A stretch of 64,000 nucleotides of DNA from positions 3,782,001 to 3,846,000 of the forward strand of contig NZ_AP026978.1 in the NCBI RefSeq assembly GCF_027924405.1, read 5' to 3'. This DNA comes from Nocardia sputorum. GTDB taxonomy: Bacteria > Actinomycetota > Actinomycetes > Mycobacteriales > Mycobacteriaceae. Both the position numbers and the translations under genes were made by a program. Positions within the stretch are counted from its first letter, which is position 1. Every line of letters starts with the position of its first letter. The notes under the pieces were generated by a model. That model was not told where the DNA came from, searched no databases, and worked only from the letters and a program-made list of their open reading frames with translations. This document shows, piece by piece, positions 26,076 through 34,699 of this stretch.

Positions 26076-27086
26076 TCAGGTCCCGTCGAGCAGCAGGTGG
26101 GAGAGCCGTTCGCTGACCTGGCGCGGCACCGGCACCGGCGGAACCTCCTCGGCGCCGCGGCCGATGATCTGCTCGAGCACGTCGTCGTCGAGATCGAGGT
26201 GGTCGAGCACCAGCCGCACGGCGTGCTCGATACCGATGTATCGCTTGGGCAGCATCGACAGGGTCTTGTAGGCGGCGAAGGGCGCCGCGGCCGGGTTGAG
26301 CTGCACCACCGGCGGGATGTCGTGCCAGCGGCGCGGCGTGCGGTCTTCGCGGTGCCATGGTTGCGGATCCACCACGGCCTCACCGTGATAGCGCAGCATG
26401 CCGAGTCGCAGCAGATGCCAGACGGCGGCCAGGAAGGGGCACGACCACCTCGTCACGGTCACCCCGTCGACGACGTGCTTGCTCCACAATTCCACGTCGA
26501 GAAAGATCGAGTGCTCCCGGCGGCCGAACTCCTCCGGCGGCTGATAACTGCGCTGGCGCATGGCTTGGCCGCGTTCGTCCTCCGACGACCGGCGGCCGTT
26601 GCACAACCACCCCGATTCCGCGGTCGGCGGCCTGCGGCCGGTGCTCGGCGGCGCGGGCTCGGCGACGATGCGCGCGGCCACCAGCTCCGCCACCGGGATC
26701 GGCTCACCGAACGCCACACCGTCGACGAACCTGGCGGCGCGCCAGCAACCGGACTCGCGCGCCAGATAGTCGATGACCAGCCCGGACTCCTCCGCGGCGG
26801 CCAGCAGTTTGGCGAGGATGGCGGAGGGGTCGGTGTCGGGCTGGAAGTAGTCGTCGATCAGGTAGCAGGTGCTCACCCTGGCGTTCGGACCGTACTGCAC
26901 CTTGGCCGACTCGACGAAGGCCGCGACCAGCGGGACGATGCGGCGGAACTCCGCGCCGACCCGCTCGATATCGGAGGTGATGTCGTTGGGATAGAAATGC
27001 CCGACCTCGATCGACAAGTGCGACAACGGGATGGAAGCGATTCGGGGCTCCTCGGTCGCCTCGCTGTAGCCCTGTGTATCCCGCAT
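26076..27086 (-). CDS. SCO2522 family protein
   Basis: A 336-aa protein with the family's typical opening (SIPLSHLSIEVGHFYPNDI) and a conserved ELCSK-like region seen here as DVELWSKHVVDGVTVTRWSCPFLAAVWHLLRLGML. ATG 27086 abuts the TAG of the upstream P-loop gene with no gap, so the proteins are made from one transcript in coupled fashion. There are no TM segments and no recognised enzymatic motif. The function of the conserved block is unknown. Confidence 0.75.
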   Translation of the reverse strand: MRDTQGYSEATEEPRIASIPLSHLSIEVGHFYPNDITSDIERVGAEFRRIVPLVAAFVESAKVQYGPNARVSTCYLIDDYFQPDTDPSAILAKLLAAAEESGLVIDYLARESGCWRAARFVDGVAFGEPIPVAELVAARIVAEPAPPSTGRRPPTAESGWLCNGRRSSEDERGQAMRQRSYQPPEEFGRREHSIFLDVELWSKHVVDGVTVTRWSCPFLAAVWHLLRLGMLRYHGEAVVDPQPWHREDRTPRRWHDIPPVVQLNPAAAPFAAYKTLSMLPKRYIGIEHAVRLVLDHLDLDDDVLEQIIGRGAEEVPPVPVPRQVSERLSHLLLDGT

Positions 27087-28004
27087 CTACAGCCTCTCCC
27101 ACGTGGCGATGTCGATCAGCCGGCGAGCCAGTTCGGCATAGGCCAGGGCGGTGCCCTCGTTGGCGATCTGTGCGTTGACGTCGGCGTCGAGGATGAGCTG
27201 CTCGCGCCGCTGCAACACCGGCTCGATCGGGGTCGAGCCCAGGACCGCCGTGGTGCCGAGCCGTTTGGCGGTCGCCAGCCGCCGCAACGCGGTGTCCTGT
27301 TCTTGCAGCCACGCCGCCTGCGCCGGGCGCTGGGCGACTCCGTCCCAGTTGGCGTCGGGCACCGCGGTACGCACGTAACGCACCGAGCCGAGCAACTCCT
27401 CCGGGTCGTGTCCGCATTCGGCGCCGGCCTTCAGCAATCCGTGCGAGCCGTACACCAGGCCGGCGGCGGCCAGGATGTGCTGGCGAGTCCAGCGGTGGAA
27501 GATCAGCCAGCGCGCGGTGCGCTCGCGCAACTGCGGCAGGGCGGTGGCCTGCAGCGCGATCTGCAGCGCCGCGGAGCGTCCCGCGCTGAGATCCACGATC
27601 ACGACGCGGAATTCCTGATCCAGCGCCACCAGCAGTTCGGCGCACCGCTGCACCACCGCGTCGTCGTCGGTGAGGAACTCGGCGCCGCCCTCGTCTCCGG
27701 GCAGCAGCACCAGCCGGCCCGAATTCGGGCCGATGCGCCGCAGTTCCGGCCGATCGGTGGCCGCGCCCACGTCGACGCGGGCCACGGTTCCGCTCTCTCC
27801 GAGCAGGTAGGAATGCACGCCGCCGCGCGGCACGCCGCGTTCGGTCGAGCTGATCTCGAACAGCGCACCGGCGGTGGGCGAGCCGAGGTCGAAGTCGGCG
27901 TAGGCGACGTTGAGACCGGAGCGGCACAGCCGGTAGGCGATGTTGCAACTGGTCACCGACCGCCCGGTGCCGCCCTTGTCGGAGGTGGAGAACACCAGCA
28001 CCAT
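27087..28004 (-). CDS. SCO2523 family variant P-loop (ParA/MinD-like) protein
   Basis: A 305-aa protein built like a ParA/MinD ATPase. The N-terminal VLVFSTSDKGGTGRSVTSCNIAYRL aligns with the deviant Walker A (KGGxGKT), but the lysine of GK is replaced by arginine (GTGRS). A second strand reads VAYADFDLGSPTAG and a Walker-B-like VVIVDLSAGRS follows. The altered lysine is characteristic of this family and questions ordinary ATP hydrolysis. It is the centre of the SCO2521-2524 block and likely provides nucleotide-dependent assembly or positioning for the partners; that is inference. Confidence 0.82.
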   Translation of the reverse strand: MVLVFSTSDKGGTGRSVTSCNIAYRLCRSGLNVAYADFDLGSPTAGALFEISSTERGVPRGGVHSYLLGESGTVARVDVGAATDRPELRRIGPNSGRLVLLPGDEGGAEFLTDDDAVVQRCAELLVALDQEFRVVIVDLSAGRSAALQIALQATALPQLRERTARWLIFHRWTRQHILAAAGLVYGSHGLLKAGAECGHDPEELLGSVRYVRTAVPDANWDGVAQRPAQAAWLQEQDTALRRLATAKRLGTTAVLGSTPIEPVLQRREQLILDADVNAQIANEGTALAYAELARRLIDIATWERL

Positions 28005-28011
28005 GCCGCCC

Positions 28012-29862
28012 CTACCGTGTCGCGTCCCGGCGGGCGTACGCCAGTTCGTCGAGCTGGACCAACGCCTGTGTGGCCAGGCTGTACGCGGTGCCGGGGCGAT
28101 CGCGCAGCACGCGCCGGGCCCGGTCCAGCGATTGCCGGATCCGGTTCACCGCGGCCTGTTTCGGCGACAGATCCTGGCCTTCGACCTCCAGTTCCTCCTG
28201 ATTGAGCAGATGCTCGGCCTCGCTGAGCAGATCCACCGCGCGGGCGACCATCGCCTGGGGCGCCAGCGGGGGTTGCTCGAACGTGCTGTACGCGATGACC
28301 AGGCACTCCATCACGCGCTCGGTGACAAACCAGGACGGCCCTTCCGGCAAATCGTCCGCCGTGCCGACCACCCGGCCGATGTCGTCCCACAGCCCCACCA
28401 CCGGCCCGTCTCGCAGCACGCGCTGGTCGAGGTGGTCCATCGCGGCTTCGGCCAGCGCCATCAGCTGGTCACGGGTGTCCACGTCGGTGCGCAGGCGTGC
28501 GGCTTGCAGGCAGCGTTTGAGCAGCAGAGTCGCGAAATCCGGGACGTACCAGACCAGTTGCACTCCTTCGGCGACCTCCTCGCTGCCCGTCAAGCCCAGC
28601 CGCACGCCCGGATAGTGCAGCGGCGCGGCCGGATCATCGACGGTGAACCGGCTGGTGATGCGCCCGCGGCGGCCGAGCTGGTCGAGCACGGCAACCGTGC
28701 GCGCCAGATCCTCGGTGCTGTCCCGGTAGACCAGGTCCTGGATGAGCATCGCGGTGATCACGAGACTGAAGTACTCCGATTCCTCGCCGTCCGCGGTGCG
28801 CCACGGGATGTCCTCCAGCGGCCAGCGGCCACTGCCGAAGCGGGCGACCCTCGACCAGTAGTTGCGCGTCAGCTCCAAACGCAGTTGCAGCGCGTCGGCG
28901 AGGACGCGCTGCTCGTCGGTGAGCAGATCGAGTTCCCGGATACGCTGCGAGGACAGGTCGAGGATGCCGTCCAGGGCGACGGCGGTGAAGTACAGGTAGG
29001 GACGGGATTCGGCGTGCCCGGCCACGCTGCTGGTTCTCCCGGGCACCAGGTCGATGGGTTCGGCGCTGCGCACGATGCCCCAGCTCCATCCGCATTCGAA
29101 CAGCCGTCCGTCGTCGGCGATATCGATCTCGGTGGTCTGGCTGAGCCTGACCTCGTTGGCCGCCTGCACCCGCAGGCGTTCCAGCTGCGTGGACAGCCGT
29201 TCGATGATCTCGTCCGGCGACGTACGGGTCTGGTTGAGCATGTAGACGATCGACTGCCCGAACTCGGTGTGCGGCTCCGGGGTGTGGATGACGAAACTGC
29301 GGACCAAGCCCGCCATGGCGGCGGTGAGCCGCGCGCTGATCTGCTCGATCACCACCGGAATCCGCTCGCGCAGTTGCCGGGCCTCCCGGCGGACCTCGCC
29401 GCTGACGAATCGCAGGAATCCGCGCAGGAACCGCAGCGCCGCGATGCACAGGCTCAGCGACATCGAGTAGGAGTCGACCACCTCCACCGCCGATTGCGCC
29501 GCGCTGAGCGGGCTGCCGTCGCCGCAGCGGAGATAGGAGCCGCTGGCGAAGATCGGTTCGCCGTCGGGTCCGGTGTAGCGGCGCAGGTAGTCCTCCACCA
29601 GATCGACCAGCACACCGCCGATGCGGGTCTCCTCGCCGAACGGGGCGAGCGCGGCCTTGACGTCGGAACTCATGTCGTTCGGTTGGTCCAGCGCGAACGC
29701 TTCGATCTCGGTCGCCGGATACAGCAAGCACAGCAGTTGTTCGGCGTCACTGATGGAATTGGCGCCGTCGCGTCCGCCCCAGACCCACTTTCCGTCCGGG
29801 TAGGAACAGGCGAGCACCGCTCGCCACAGCTCGAGCAGCTGCTGCCTCGGCCGAATCCTCAT
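28012..29862 (-). CDS. SCO2524 family protein
   Basis: A 616-aa soluble, mostly helical protein opening with RIRPRQQLLELWRAVLACSYPDGKWVWGGRDG, typical of the SCO2524 group. It is the promoter-proximal gene of the four-gene block. No TM helix, signal or catalytic signature is seen. ATG 29862 has only a distant GAGG upstream. The conserved gene order across actinomycetes, known to me from SCO numbering, implies a shared complex. Confidence 0.72.
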   Translation of the reverse strand: MRIRPRQQLLELWRAVLACSYPDGKWVWGGRDGANSISDAEQLLCLLYPATEIEAFALDQPNDMSSDVKAALAPFGEETRIGGVLVDLVEDYLRRYTGPDGEPIFASGSYLRCGDGSPLSAAQSAVEVVDSYSMSLSLCIAALRFLRGFLRFVSGEVRREARQLRERIPVVIEQISARLTAAMAGLVRSFVIHTPEPHTEFGQSIVYMLNQTRTSPDEIIERLSTQLERLRVQAANEVRLSQTTEIDIADDGRLFECGWSWGIVRSAEPIDLVPGRTSSVAGHAESRPYLYFTAVALDGILDLSSQRIRELDLLTDEQRVLADALQLRLELTRNYWSRVARFGSGRWPLEDIPWRTADGEESEYFSLVITAMLIQDLVYRDSTEDLARTVAVLDQLGRRGRITSRFTVDDPAAPLHYPGVRLGLTGSEEVAEGVQLVWYVPDFATLLLKRCLQAARLRTDVDTRDQLMALAEAAMDHLDQRVLRDGPVVGLWDDIGRVVGTADDLPEGPSWFVTERVMECLVIAYSTFEQPPLAPQAMVARAVDLLSEAEHLLNQEELEVEGQDLSPKQAAVNRIRQSLDRARRVLRDRPGTAYSLATQALVQLDELAYARRDATR

Positions 29863-30269
29863 GTGCTGTCGGACCTCGCCCCCGCGTTCGACCGGCTGCG
29901 CCGGACGTCGTTACTTAGAGTGTGCCCCGGGAAGGATCACTTAGCCAAGCACCGTTTACGACGCGGCGTTTGCTACGAGATATCCGGCCGCGCAGGCGCT
30001 TCCGCAATTCGAAGACGAGGTGCCGCCTCGGCGGTGACTGCGATGCGGCGCACGGAACTGCGGCGGGGCCGACCGTATTCGCGAAGCGTCGCTCAGGATG
30101 CTCTGTGCGCGGCTACAGAACTGTTCACGCGTCGGCCTGAGCGAACCGAAGATCCGCGCACTCGAGCCGGTGGCGTCGTCGGAGCAATTCGGGCAGTCAC
30201 GCGGCCGCCGGCGAAATCCGAGCGCACCCCGAAATGACGTGCGCTCGGACTCGGAGGGCGACGGCTGCG
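29863..30269 (-). other. Intergenic region without recognised gene
   Basis: About 400 bases between the start of the SCO2524-like gene and the end of the small membrane-protein gene. It should contain the promoter of the SCO2524-2521 block, reading leftward. Open frames present on the plus strand lack ribosome sites and family sequence. No tRNA or repeat was found. Confidence 0.45.
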
Positions 30270-30638
30270 TCAGTCCTGCCGCGAGAAGCGCCGCGAGGCG
30301 AACTCTGCCACATGATCGGAGGACAGAGAGCCGAACGCGGCAGGCGCCCGATCGTCTCTCCCGTGCTCGGCCCCGCCGTGTCCAGCTGTGGTCAATCGGC
30401 ACTGACCGTCGGCGCACGACCGCTGCAGGCGGCCCCGCGAGACGGTCTGCATCAGTCCGATCAGCCAGCAGGTCGGGCATCCGCGCAAGGCGAGGAATCC
30501 GACCGGTGCGAGCAGCAAGCTGAACGCCCCGACGACCGGCATCAACGCGATGGCGCCGATCAGCGCGCCGAATCCGATGACGCCGCGGGCCAGGTGCCGT
30601 GGCACCGAGGCGCTGGCGAAACTTCGCTCGTCAGTCAT
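30270..30638 (-). CDS. Small membrane protein, DUF2892/YgaP-like
   Basis: A 122-aa protein. The first half matches the short DUF2892-type module: RHLARGVIGFGALIGAIALMPVVGAFSLLLAPVGFLALRGCPTCWLIGL, with a hydrophobic hairpin and a Cys-x-x-Cys (CPTCW). The second half is hydrophilic and Arg/Ser rich. Its start overlaps the end of the ECF sigma gene by 8 bases, so it is translationally coupled to it. It occupies the place where an anti-sigma factor is often found, but no zinc-binding anti-sigma motif (HxxxCxxC) is present. Confidence 0.68.
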   Translation of the reverse strand: MTDERSFASASVPRHLARGVIGFGALIGAIALMPVVGAFSLLLAPVGFLALRGCPTCWLIGLMQTVSRGRLQRSCADGQCRLTTAGHGGAEHGRDDRAPAAFGSLSSDHVAEFASRRFSRQD

Positions 30639-31197
30639 GTACCTCGCTCCTTTCCGGAGTCGGCTGCGGTGTATTCCGCAGCTCGTGCTGGACCGCCGCT
30701 CGGGCGCGGTGCAGACGTGATTTCATCGCCGCGACGCTCGAGCCGAGCATGTGCGCGACCATCCGGCCGCTGTATCCCTGGACGTCGCGCATGATCAGCA
30801 CCTGCCGCTGGTCGGCGGGCAGGGCGGCGATCACCGCCGCCACCCGGCGCGCTTCGAGCCGCCGCACGGCCTCCTCCTCGGCGGACGCCACGGCGGAATC
30901 CGGGATCGGTTGGAAGTTCCGGGTCACCATGCGCCACTGCCGCAGGCACTCGTTGCGGACGATGCGGAACATCCACGACGCCAGCGCGCCGGAGGCCCGC
31001 AACGTCCCGATCTTGCGGTAGAGGATGATCAGCGCCTCCTGCGCGGCGTCCTCCGCGTCTTCGGCGGACGCGCACAGGGTGTGGGCGAACCGGCGAACAT
31101 GCGGGTAGGAACCCGACACCAGTGCGGTGATGGCCGCGACGTCGCCCTCTCGGGCGGCGGTGACCAATTGCTCGTCAGGCCAGACGCGGTCAGTCAC
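30631..31197 (-). CDS. ECF-type RNA polymerase sigma factor
   Basis: A 188-aa protein with sigma region 2 (HTLCASAEDAEDAAQEALIILYRKIGTLRASGALASWMFRIVRNECL) and region 4 (AALPADQRQVLIMRDVQGYSGRMVAHMLGSSVAAMKSRLHRARAAVQ). The start is GTG 31197, with GGAG upstream and homology starting directly after it. It overlaps a 29-codon membrane-peptide ORF upstream and the DUF2892-like gene downstream. That compact three-gene arrangement suggests membrane-linked control of the sigma factor. Confidence 0.88.
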   Translation of the reverse strand: MTDRVWPDEQLVTAAREGDVAAITALVSGSYPHVRRFAHTLCASAEDAEDAAQEALIILYRKIGTLRASGALASWMFRIVRNECLRQWRMVTRNFQPIPDSAVASAEEEAVRRLEARRVAAVIAALPADQRQVLIMRDVQGYSGRMVAHMLGSSVAAMKSRLHRARAAVQHELRNTPQPTPERSEVHD

Positions 31198-31279
31198 GGG
31201 AACGGCTCCAGCGGCGGAACAGGGTGACGCTACACCAGCCGACCAGCAGAACGGCGACGGCGATGGCGGCAACGATCAC
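31190..31279 (-). CDS. 29-aa single-pass membrane peptide upstream of the ECF sigma gene
   Basis: GTG 31279 has an ideal AGGAGG ribosome site 5 bases upstream. The product is one hydrophobic helix (IVAAIAVAVLLVGWCSVTLF) followed by a basic tail (RRWSRSRD). Its stop overlaps the sigma-factor start by 8 bases. The ribosome site, membrane-helix composition and coupling argue that it is real even though it is short. It may sequester the sigma factor or sense envelope stress; that is inferred from position. Confidence 0.6.
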   Translation of the reverse strand: MIVAAIAVAVLLVGWCSVTLFRRWSRSRD

Positions 31280-31478
31280 GACAACCTCCTCGATCCGTGC
31301 CGGCCCGGTTGCCGGCACAACTATGAGAGGACCGGACGTCGTCAAAGGATTCACACCGAATCTCAGCACACCGCGCCGGGCTCGAAGCAGCGCTCCCCGA
31401 ACCGGTCCTCGGCTCGGCACTCCCCCGGCGCGAAATATTCGGATGTTCCCTTCGATTCTCCGGTTGTAGCGTCGAGCG

Positions 31479-32444
31479 ATGGTCGATATCGCCGAACGGC
31501 GACAAGTGCTCGGCGCGGTGTCGCGCGCGGCTCGGGCTCGGCCTCGGTCGGCGATGGCCGTCGGTGCGCTCGGCGTCGCCACATCAGGGATCTTCATCGG
31601 CTTGTCCGGCGCCTCGCCGGCCACCGCCACGTTGTTCCGATGTCTGCTCGCGCTGCCGTTGCTGTGGCCGCTCGCCCGCGCGGAACGTGCCACAGAAGGG
31701 GCGCTGCCCTGGCGGCGCGGTGCGATCGCGGCGGTCGCCGGGGTACTGTTCGCCGCCGACGCGCTGCTGTGGACGCAAGCGATCGCCGAGGTCGGCGCCG
31801 GGTTGACCGCGGTGCTGGTGAACGCGCAGGTCGTCATCGTTCCCGTGCTGGCCTTACTCATCGACCGCGAGCCGGTCCCGCGCGCGTTCCTCGTCGTGCT
31901 GCCGTTCATGGCGGCGGGCATTCTGCTCACCGGTGGCCTCTTCGAGACCGGAGCCACCGGCAGCGCCCCAGCCTGGGGCACGGCCCACGCCCTCCTCGCC
32001 GCCTTGTGCTATTCGGCGTTCCTCTTCCTCCTGCGGCGCGGTGGGCACGGCGGACAGGTGGCGCAGTCCTACCGGGTCGTGCTCGCCTCCGCGGCCGTCG
32101 TCGGGGCAGTGTGGCCGGGCGTCACCTACACGCCTGGCTGGGGGCCGCTGGGTTGGCTGGCCCTGACCGCGGTGTGCGGGCAGATCGGTGGCTGGCTCTT
32201 GATCGCCCTGGCCACCTCGCAGCTGAGCAGCACGGCGAGCGCGGCCATGCTGCTGCTGACCCCCGTCGGCGCGATCGGCCTGGCCGCTGTCGTCCTCGGC
32301 GAACACCCCACGATGCCGCAGCTGCTCGGCTGCGCCCTGATCCTCGCCTGCGCCTACGCGGCATCCACATCCGGCTCCGCGCGGCGCCGGATCGTCGTCA
32401 CCGTCCGGAAACGGCTGAGCGTCCTTCGGGGCCACGCCATGTGA
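31479..32444 (+). CDS. DMT superfamily (EamA) transporter
   Basis: A 321-aa protein with ten hydrophobic helices arranged as two EamA halves. The first runs from AMAVGALGVATSGIFIGLSG to LTGGLF. The second runs from GTAHALLAALCYSAFLFLLRRG to ILACAYAAS and contains the typical ending AMLLLTPVGAIGLAAVVLGEHPTMPQLLGCALIL. It is probably an exporter of amino acids or small metabolites. It runs divergently from the sigma operon. Confidence 0.85.
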   Translation: MVDIAERRQVLGAVSRAARARPRSAMAVGALGVATSGIFIGLSGASPATATLFRCLLALPLLWPLARAERATEGALPWRRGAIAAVAGVLFAADALLWTQAIAEVGAGLTAVLVNAQVVIVPVLALLIDREPVPRAFLVVLPFMAAGILLTGGLFETGATGSAPAWGTAHALLAALCYSAFLFLLRRGGHGGQVAQSYRVVLASAAVVGAVWPGVTYTPGWGPLGWLALTAVCGQIGGWLLIALATSQLSSTASAAMLLLTPVGAIGLAAVVLGEHPTMPQLLGCALILACAYAASTSGSARRRIVVTVRKRLSVLRGHAM

Positions 32445-32526
32445 AAGCCCGCTTATTCGTCCGCCTTTCACGGCCGACGGCCGCGCTGGTGACCGGCCGC
32501 GATCACAGTGCCCTTGCCCCTTCGGG

Positions 32527-32562
32527 CGAGCCCGCGACCGGCTCGTCACGGGCGCGGGCTCG
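32527..32562 (+). terminator. Probable terminator hairpin after the DMT transporter
   Basis: Ten-base G+C-rich arms (32527-32536 and 32553-32562) enclose a 16-base loop, about 80 bases after the transporter stop. It lies between convergent genes. No T-run follows. Confidence 0.45.
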
Positions 32563-32642
32563 GCATGCAACATCAGGTTCCCTGCGGTCACGGTCGCGCT
32601 GCGGCCGGGCGGACGCGTGCAGCCGGTTCAGGAGGTGAACCC

Positions 32643-32672
32643 GCCGTCATTCGACAGCTGTCGAATGACGGC
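32643..32672. terminator. 30-bp perfect palindrome between convergent genes
   Basis: Every base from 32643 to 32657 pairs with 32672 to 32658, with the centre at GC (CAGCTG core). It lies 26 bases past the lipase stop on the other strand. A bidirectional terminator is the simplest reading. The absence of a loop would also suit a dimeric-protein operator. Confidence 0.5.
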
Positions 32673-32698
32673 TCCGCTGGGCGTGGGCAGAACGATAT

Positions 32699-34036
32699 TC
32701 AGTCGATGGTGCAGCCGGAGACAGGCTTTCCGGCGAGGCGATCCAGCAGATAGGTGATCGCGTTGTCGGGACCGAATCCGTCGATCATCTCGGGTCCGAA
32801 ATGGTTCGGAACGGTGGCGCCCGGCAGGATCGGCGGCAGGTCGTTGGTGCGGAAGGTGACCGTAGCGCCCTTCGCGCACCAATCCTCGGCGAGCCGGCGC
32901 GCCTGGCCGTAGGGGACGGTGTCGTCGTTCAGGCCACTGGTGATCAGCACCGGCGTCACCGGAGTGCGGTTGCCGACGCGCATCTCGGCCAGAACGGGAG
33001 CGGCTTCGGGAATCGCGGCCAGATGCTCGGTCAGCGAACGGCCGTCGTTGGTCATCGCGCCGGTCCTCATGAAGGCGTGCCGGGTGATGATGTCGCCGAT
33101 GCATTCGTCGCTGAGCGTCTCCAGCATCGCGCGCCCAGCGGGGCTGGTCACCCGGTCGACGGCCTTCTGCAGTTCGGGATAGCGGGCGAGCAGACCGTTG
33201 ATCGCGAATCCGATGGCGCCACTGATGAGCGAGCCGTCGATGCGCTCGAGGATCGCGGCCAGGTCCGCGACCGGCCCGCCGGCCCAGGTCCCTTTCAGGG
33301 CGAGTTCGGGCGCGTACTCCGGTTGCAGCTCCGCCGCGGCCGCGGTGGCCCCGCCGCCTTGGGAATAACCCCACAACACCAGCGGTGTCTCGGGACCGAC
33401 TCCAGCGAGGTTGTTGGCCGCGCGGGCGCCGTCGAGGACGGCATGCGCCGACTCGATCCGGTTGGCGTAGGTGTGGATTCCCGGTGTGCCCAGACCGATG
33501 TAATCGGTCACCAGCACCCGTGCGCCCAGACCGCTCCACACCACCGAGGCGGGCAGTTCCTGATTGGCCGACAGGCCCGGCGAGGGGTCGGTGAACACCG
33601 TGACCCCAGTGGAGAAGGCCACCGACATCGCGCAGCGGTCGCCCTGGCCGGAGGTGCCCGGGCCGATGACCACCGTCGGGCGCGGCCCCGGCCCCTGCCA
33701 GGGACCGGTGGCGTCGATGAAAGTTCCGGACACCGCGACCGGCGACCCGTCCTGCAGCCGCGAGGTGTACATGACGTGCTGCGCCTTGCCCGGCCATCCC
33801 TTGTCCGTGGGCAGCGTCGCGAACAGCGCCATCGGCGCGGTCTTGATGATCGCGCCCGGTTCCGGCGGGATCTGCGCGGGCGGGACGTAGAAATCGCCCA
33901 CCGGGGCGGCCGCGGCCTCGCGCGTGTCCATCCCCACCCCGGTCACCACGGCGACGCACACCGCGGCCACCGCCACCGCCACCGGAGCGGCCCAGCGCCG
34001 CAACGCCGCCCGAGAACGCCCATGCTGTCGATACAT
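32699..34036 (-). CDS. Secreted LIP-family lipase
   Basis: A 445-aa protein. The N-terminus is a signal peptide (basic RQHGRSRAALRRW, hydrophobic VAVAVAAVCVAVV, cleavage near AAAAPVG). The mature part matches secretory lipases of the Candida LIP type found in actinomycetes, starting DFYVPPAQIPPEPGAIIKTAPM. The alpha/beta-hydrolase nucleophile elbow is GYSQGG. A late Asp region (SGLNDDTVPYGQARRL) and a His (ATVPNHFGPEM) complete the triad. GGAGA lies about 9 bases before ATG 34036. It probably hydrolyses acylglycerols or host lipids outside the cell. Confidence 0.88.
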   Translation of the reverse strand: MYRQHGRSRAALRRWAAPVAVAVAAVCVAVVTGVGMDTREAAAAPVGDFYVPPAQIPPEPGAIIKTAPMALFATLPTDKGWPGKAQHVMYTSRLQDGSPVAVSGTFIDATGPWQGPGPRPTVVIGPGTSGQGDRCAMSVAFSTGVTVFTDPSPGLSANQELPASVVWSGLGARVLVTDYIGLGTPGIHTYANRIESAHAVLDGARAANNLAGVGPETPLVLWGYSQGGGATAAAAELQPEYAPELALKGTWAGGPVADLAAILERIDGSLISGAIGFAINGLLARYPELQKAVDRVTSPAGRAMLETLSDECIGDIITRHAFMRTGAMTNDGRSLTEHLAAIPEAAPVLAEMRVGNRTPVTPVLITSGLNDDTVPYGQARRLAEDWCAKGATVTFRTNDLPPILPGATVPNHFGPEMIDGFGPDNAITYLLDRLAGKPVSGCTID

Positions 34037-34200
34037 CGATCAACTCTCCGTGAATTCCACCCGGCACCGTCGCCGGAGTGACCTCAGCCGCGATAGCCGC
34101 TGGACATGAGACATGTCACAACCGCAGGCCCACCGTAGAGTAACACGATTACTACGCCTATGAATCCAGTTGGTGTCAGATTTTCGCTCAGCGCGCCGAC

Positions 34201-34390
34201 CTACCAGCTCGCCGGCAGCTCGTACAACCCGTAGGCCACCCGGTCGTGCTCGAGCTGCACTTCTTCGAAGGAATCGCCAAGCGCAGGACGGGAATTCGCC
34301 GCACCAGCGCCCGGCCGACGATTGGCGATTCCGCCCGGGCGATCCGCTGCCCCACACACTGCCGCGGCGCCCACGGCATCACCGGCGGGC
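34201..34390 (-). pseudogene. Cytochrome P450 C-terminal remnant
   Basis: One minus frame reads APRQCVGQRIARAES, which matches the P450 haem-thiolate motif and following helix (x-C-x-G-x-x-x-A-R-x-E). A second frame continues FEEVQLEHDRVAYGLYELPASW, the usual P450 C-terminus. The two halves are in different frames, so a frameshift separates them, and no I-helix or ExxR region is found upstream. This is a decayed end of a P450 gene, not a functional enzyme. Confidence 0.65.
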
Positions 34391-34615
34391 ATACCCCGAC
34401 CCCGGTGGGAACCTGACCGCCGCGTACACCCCGGCAAGTCGGTGCGCATCGCGAACTCGCTGCTCACGGAATCGGGAGTAATTGTCGCGCAAAGCTTCTC
34501 GCCGGTCAGCGGCCTGGCGGCGCGTCGGCTCACCGGGTAAAGTGATCGTTGTACTCTTCTCGTGGCAGCCTGGTCGCCGCTTCGCGGCACCGCACACATG
34601 CAGGAGGAATGCCGG

Positions 34616-34699
34616 ATGGTCCTCCCCGAAGTACCGATCCCACGACGCGAACCGGGCGACGCGGCAGCGCATCCGGGCGACTCGGCCGACCGATCGTGA
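34616..34699 (+). CDS. 27-codon leader ORF coupled to the TetR gene
   Basis: ATG 34616 has AGGAGG 8 bases upstream. The frame (MVLPEVPIPRREPG...) stops with TGA at 34697-34699, overlapping the GTG start of the TetR gene at 34696 in a GTGA junction. The TetR start itself has no ribosome site. This points to translation of the regulator by coupling to the leader ORF. Confidence 0.55.
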   Translation: MVLPEVPIPRREPGDAAAHPGDSADRS

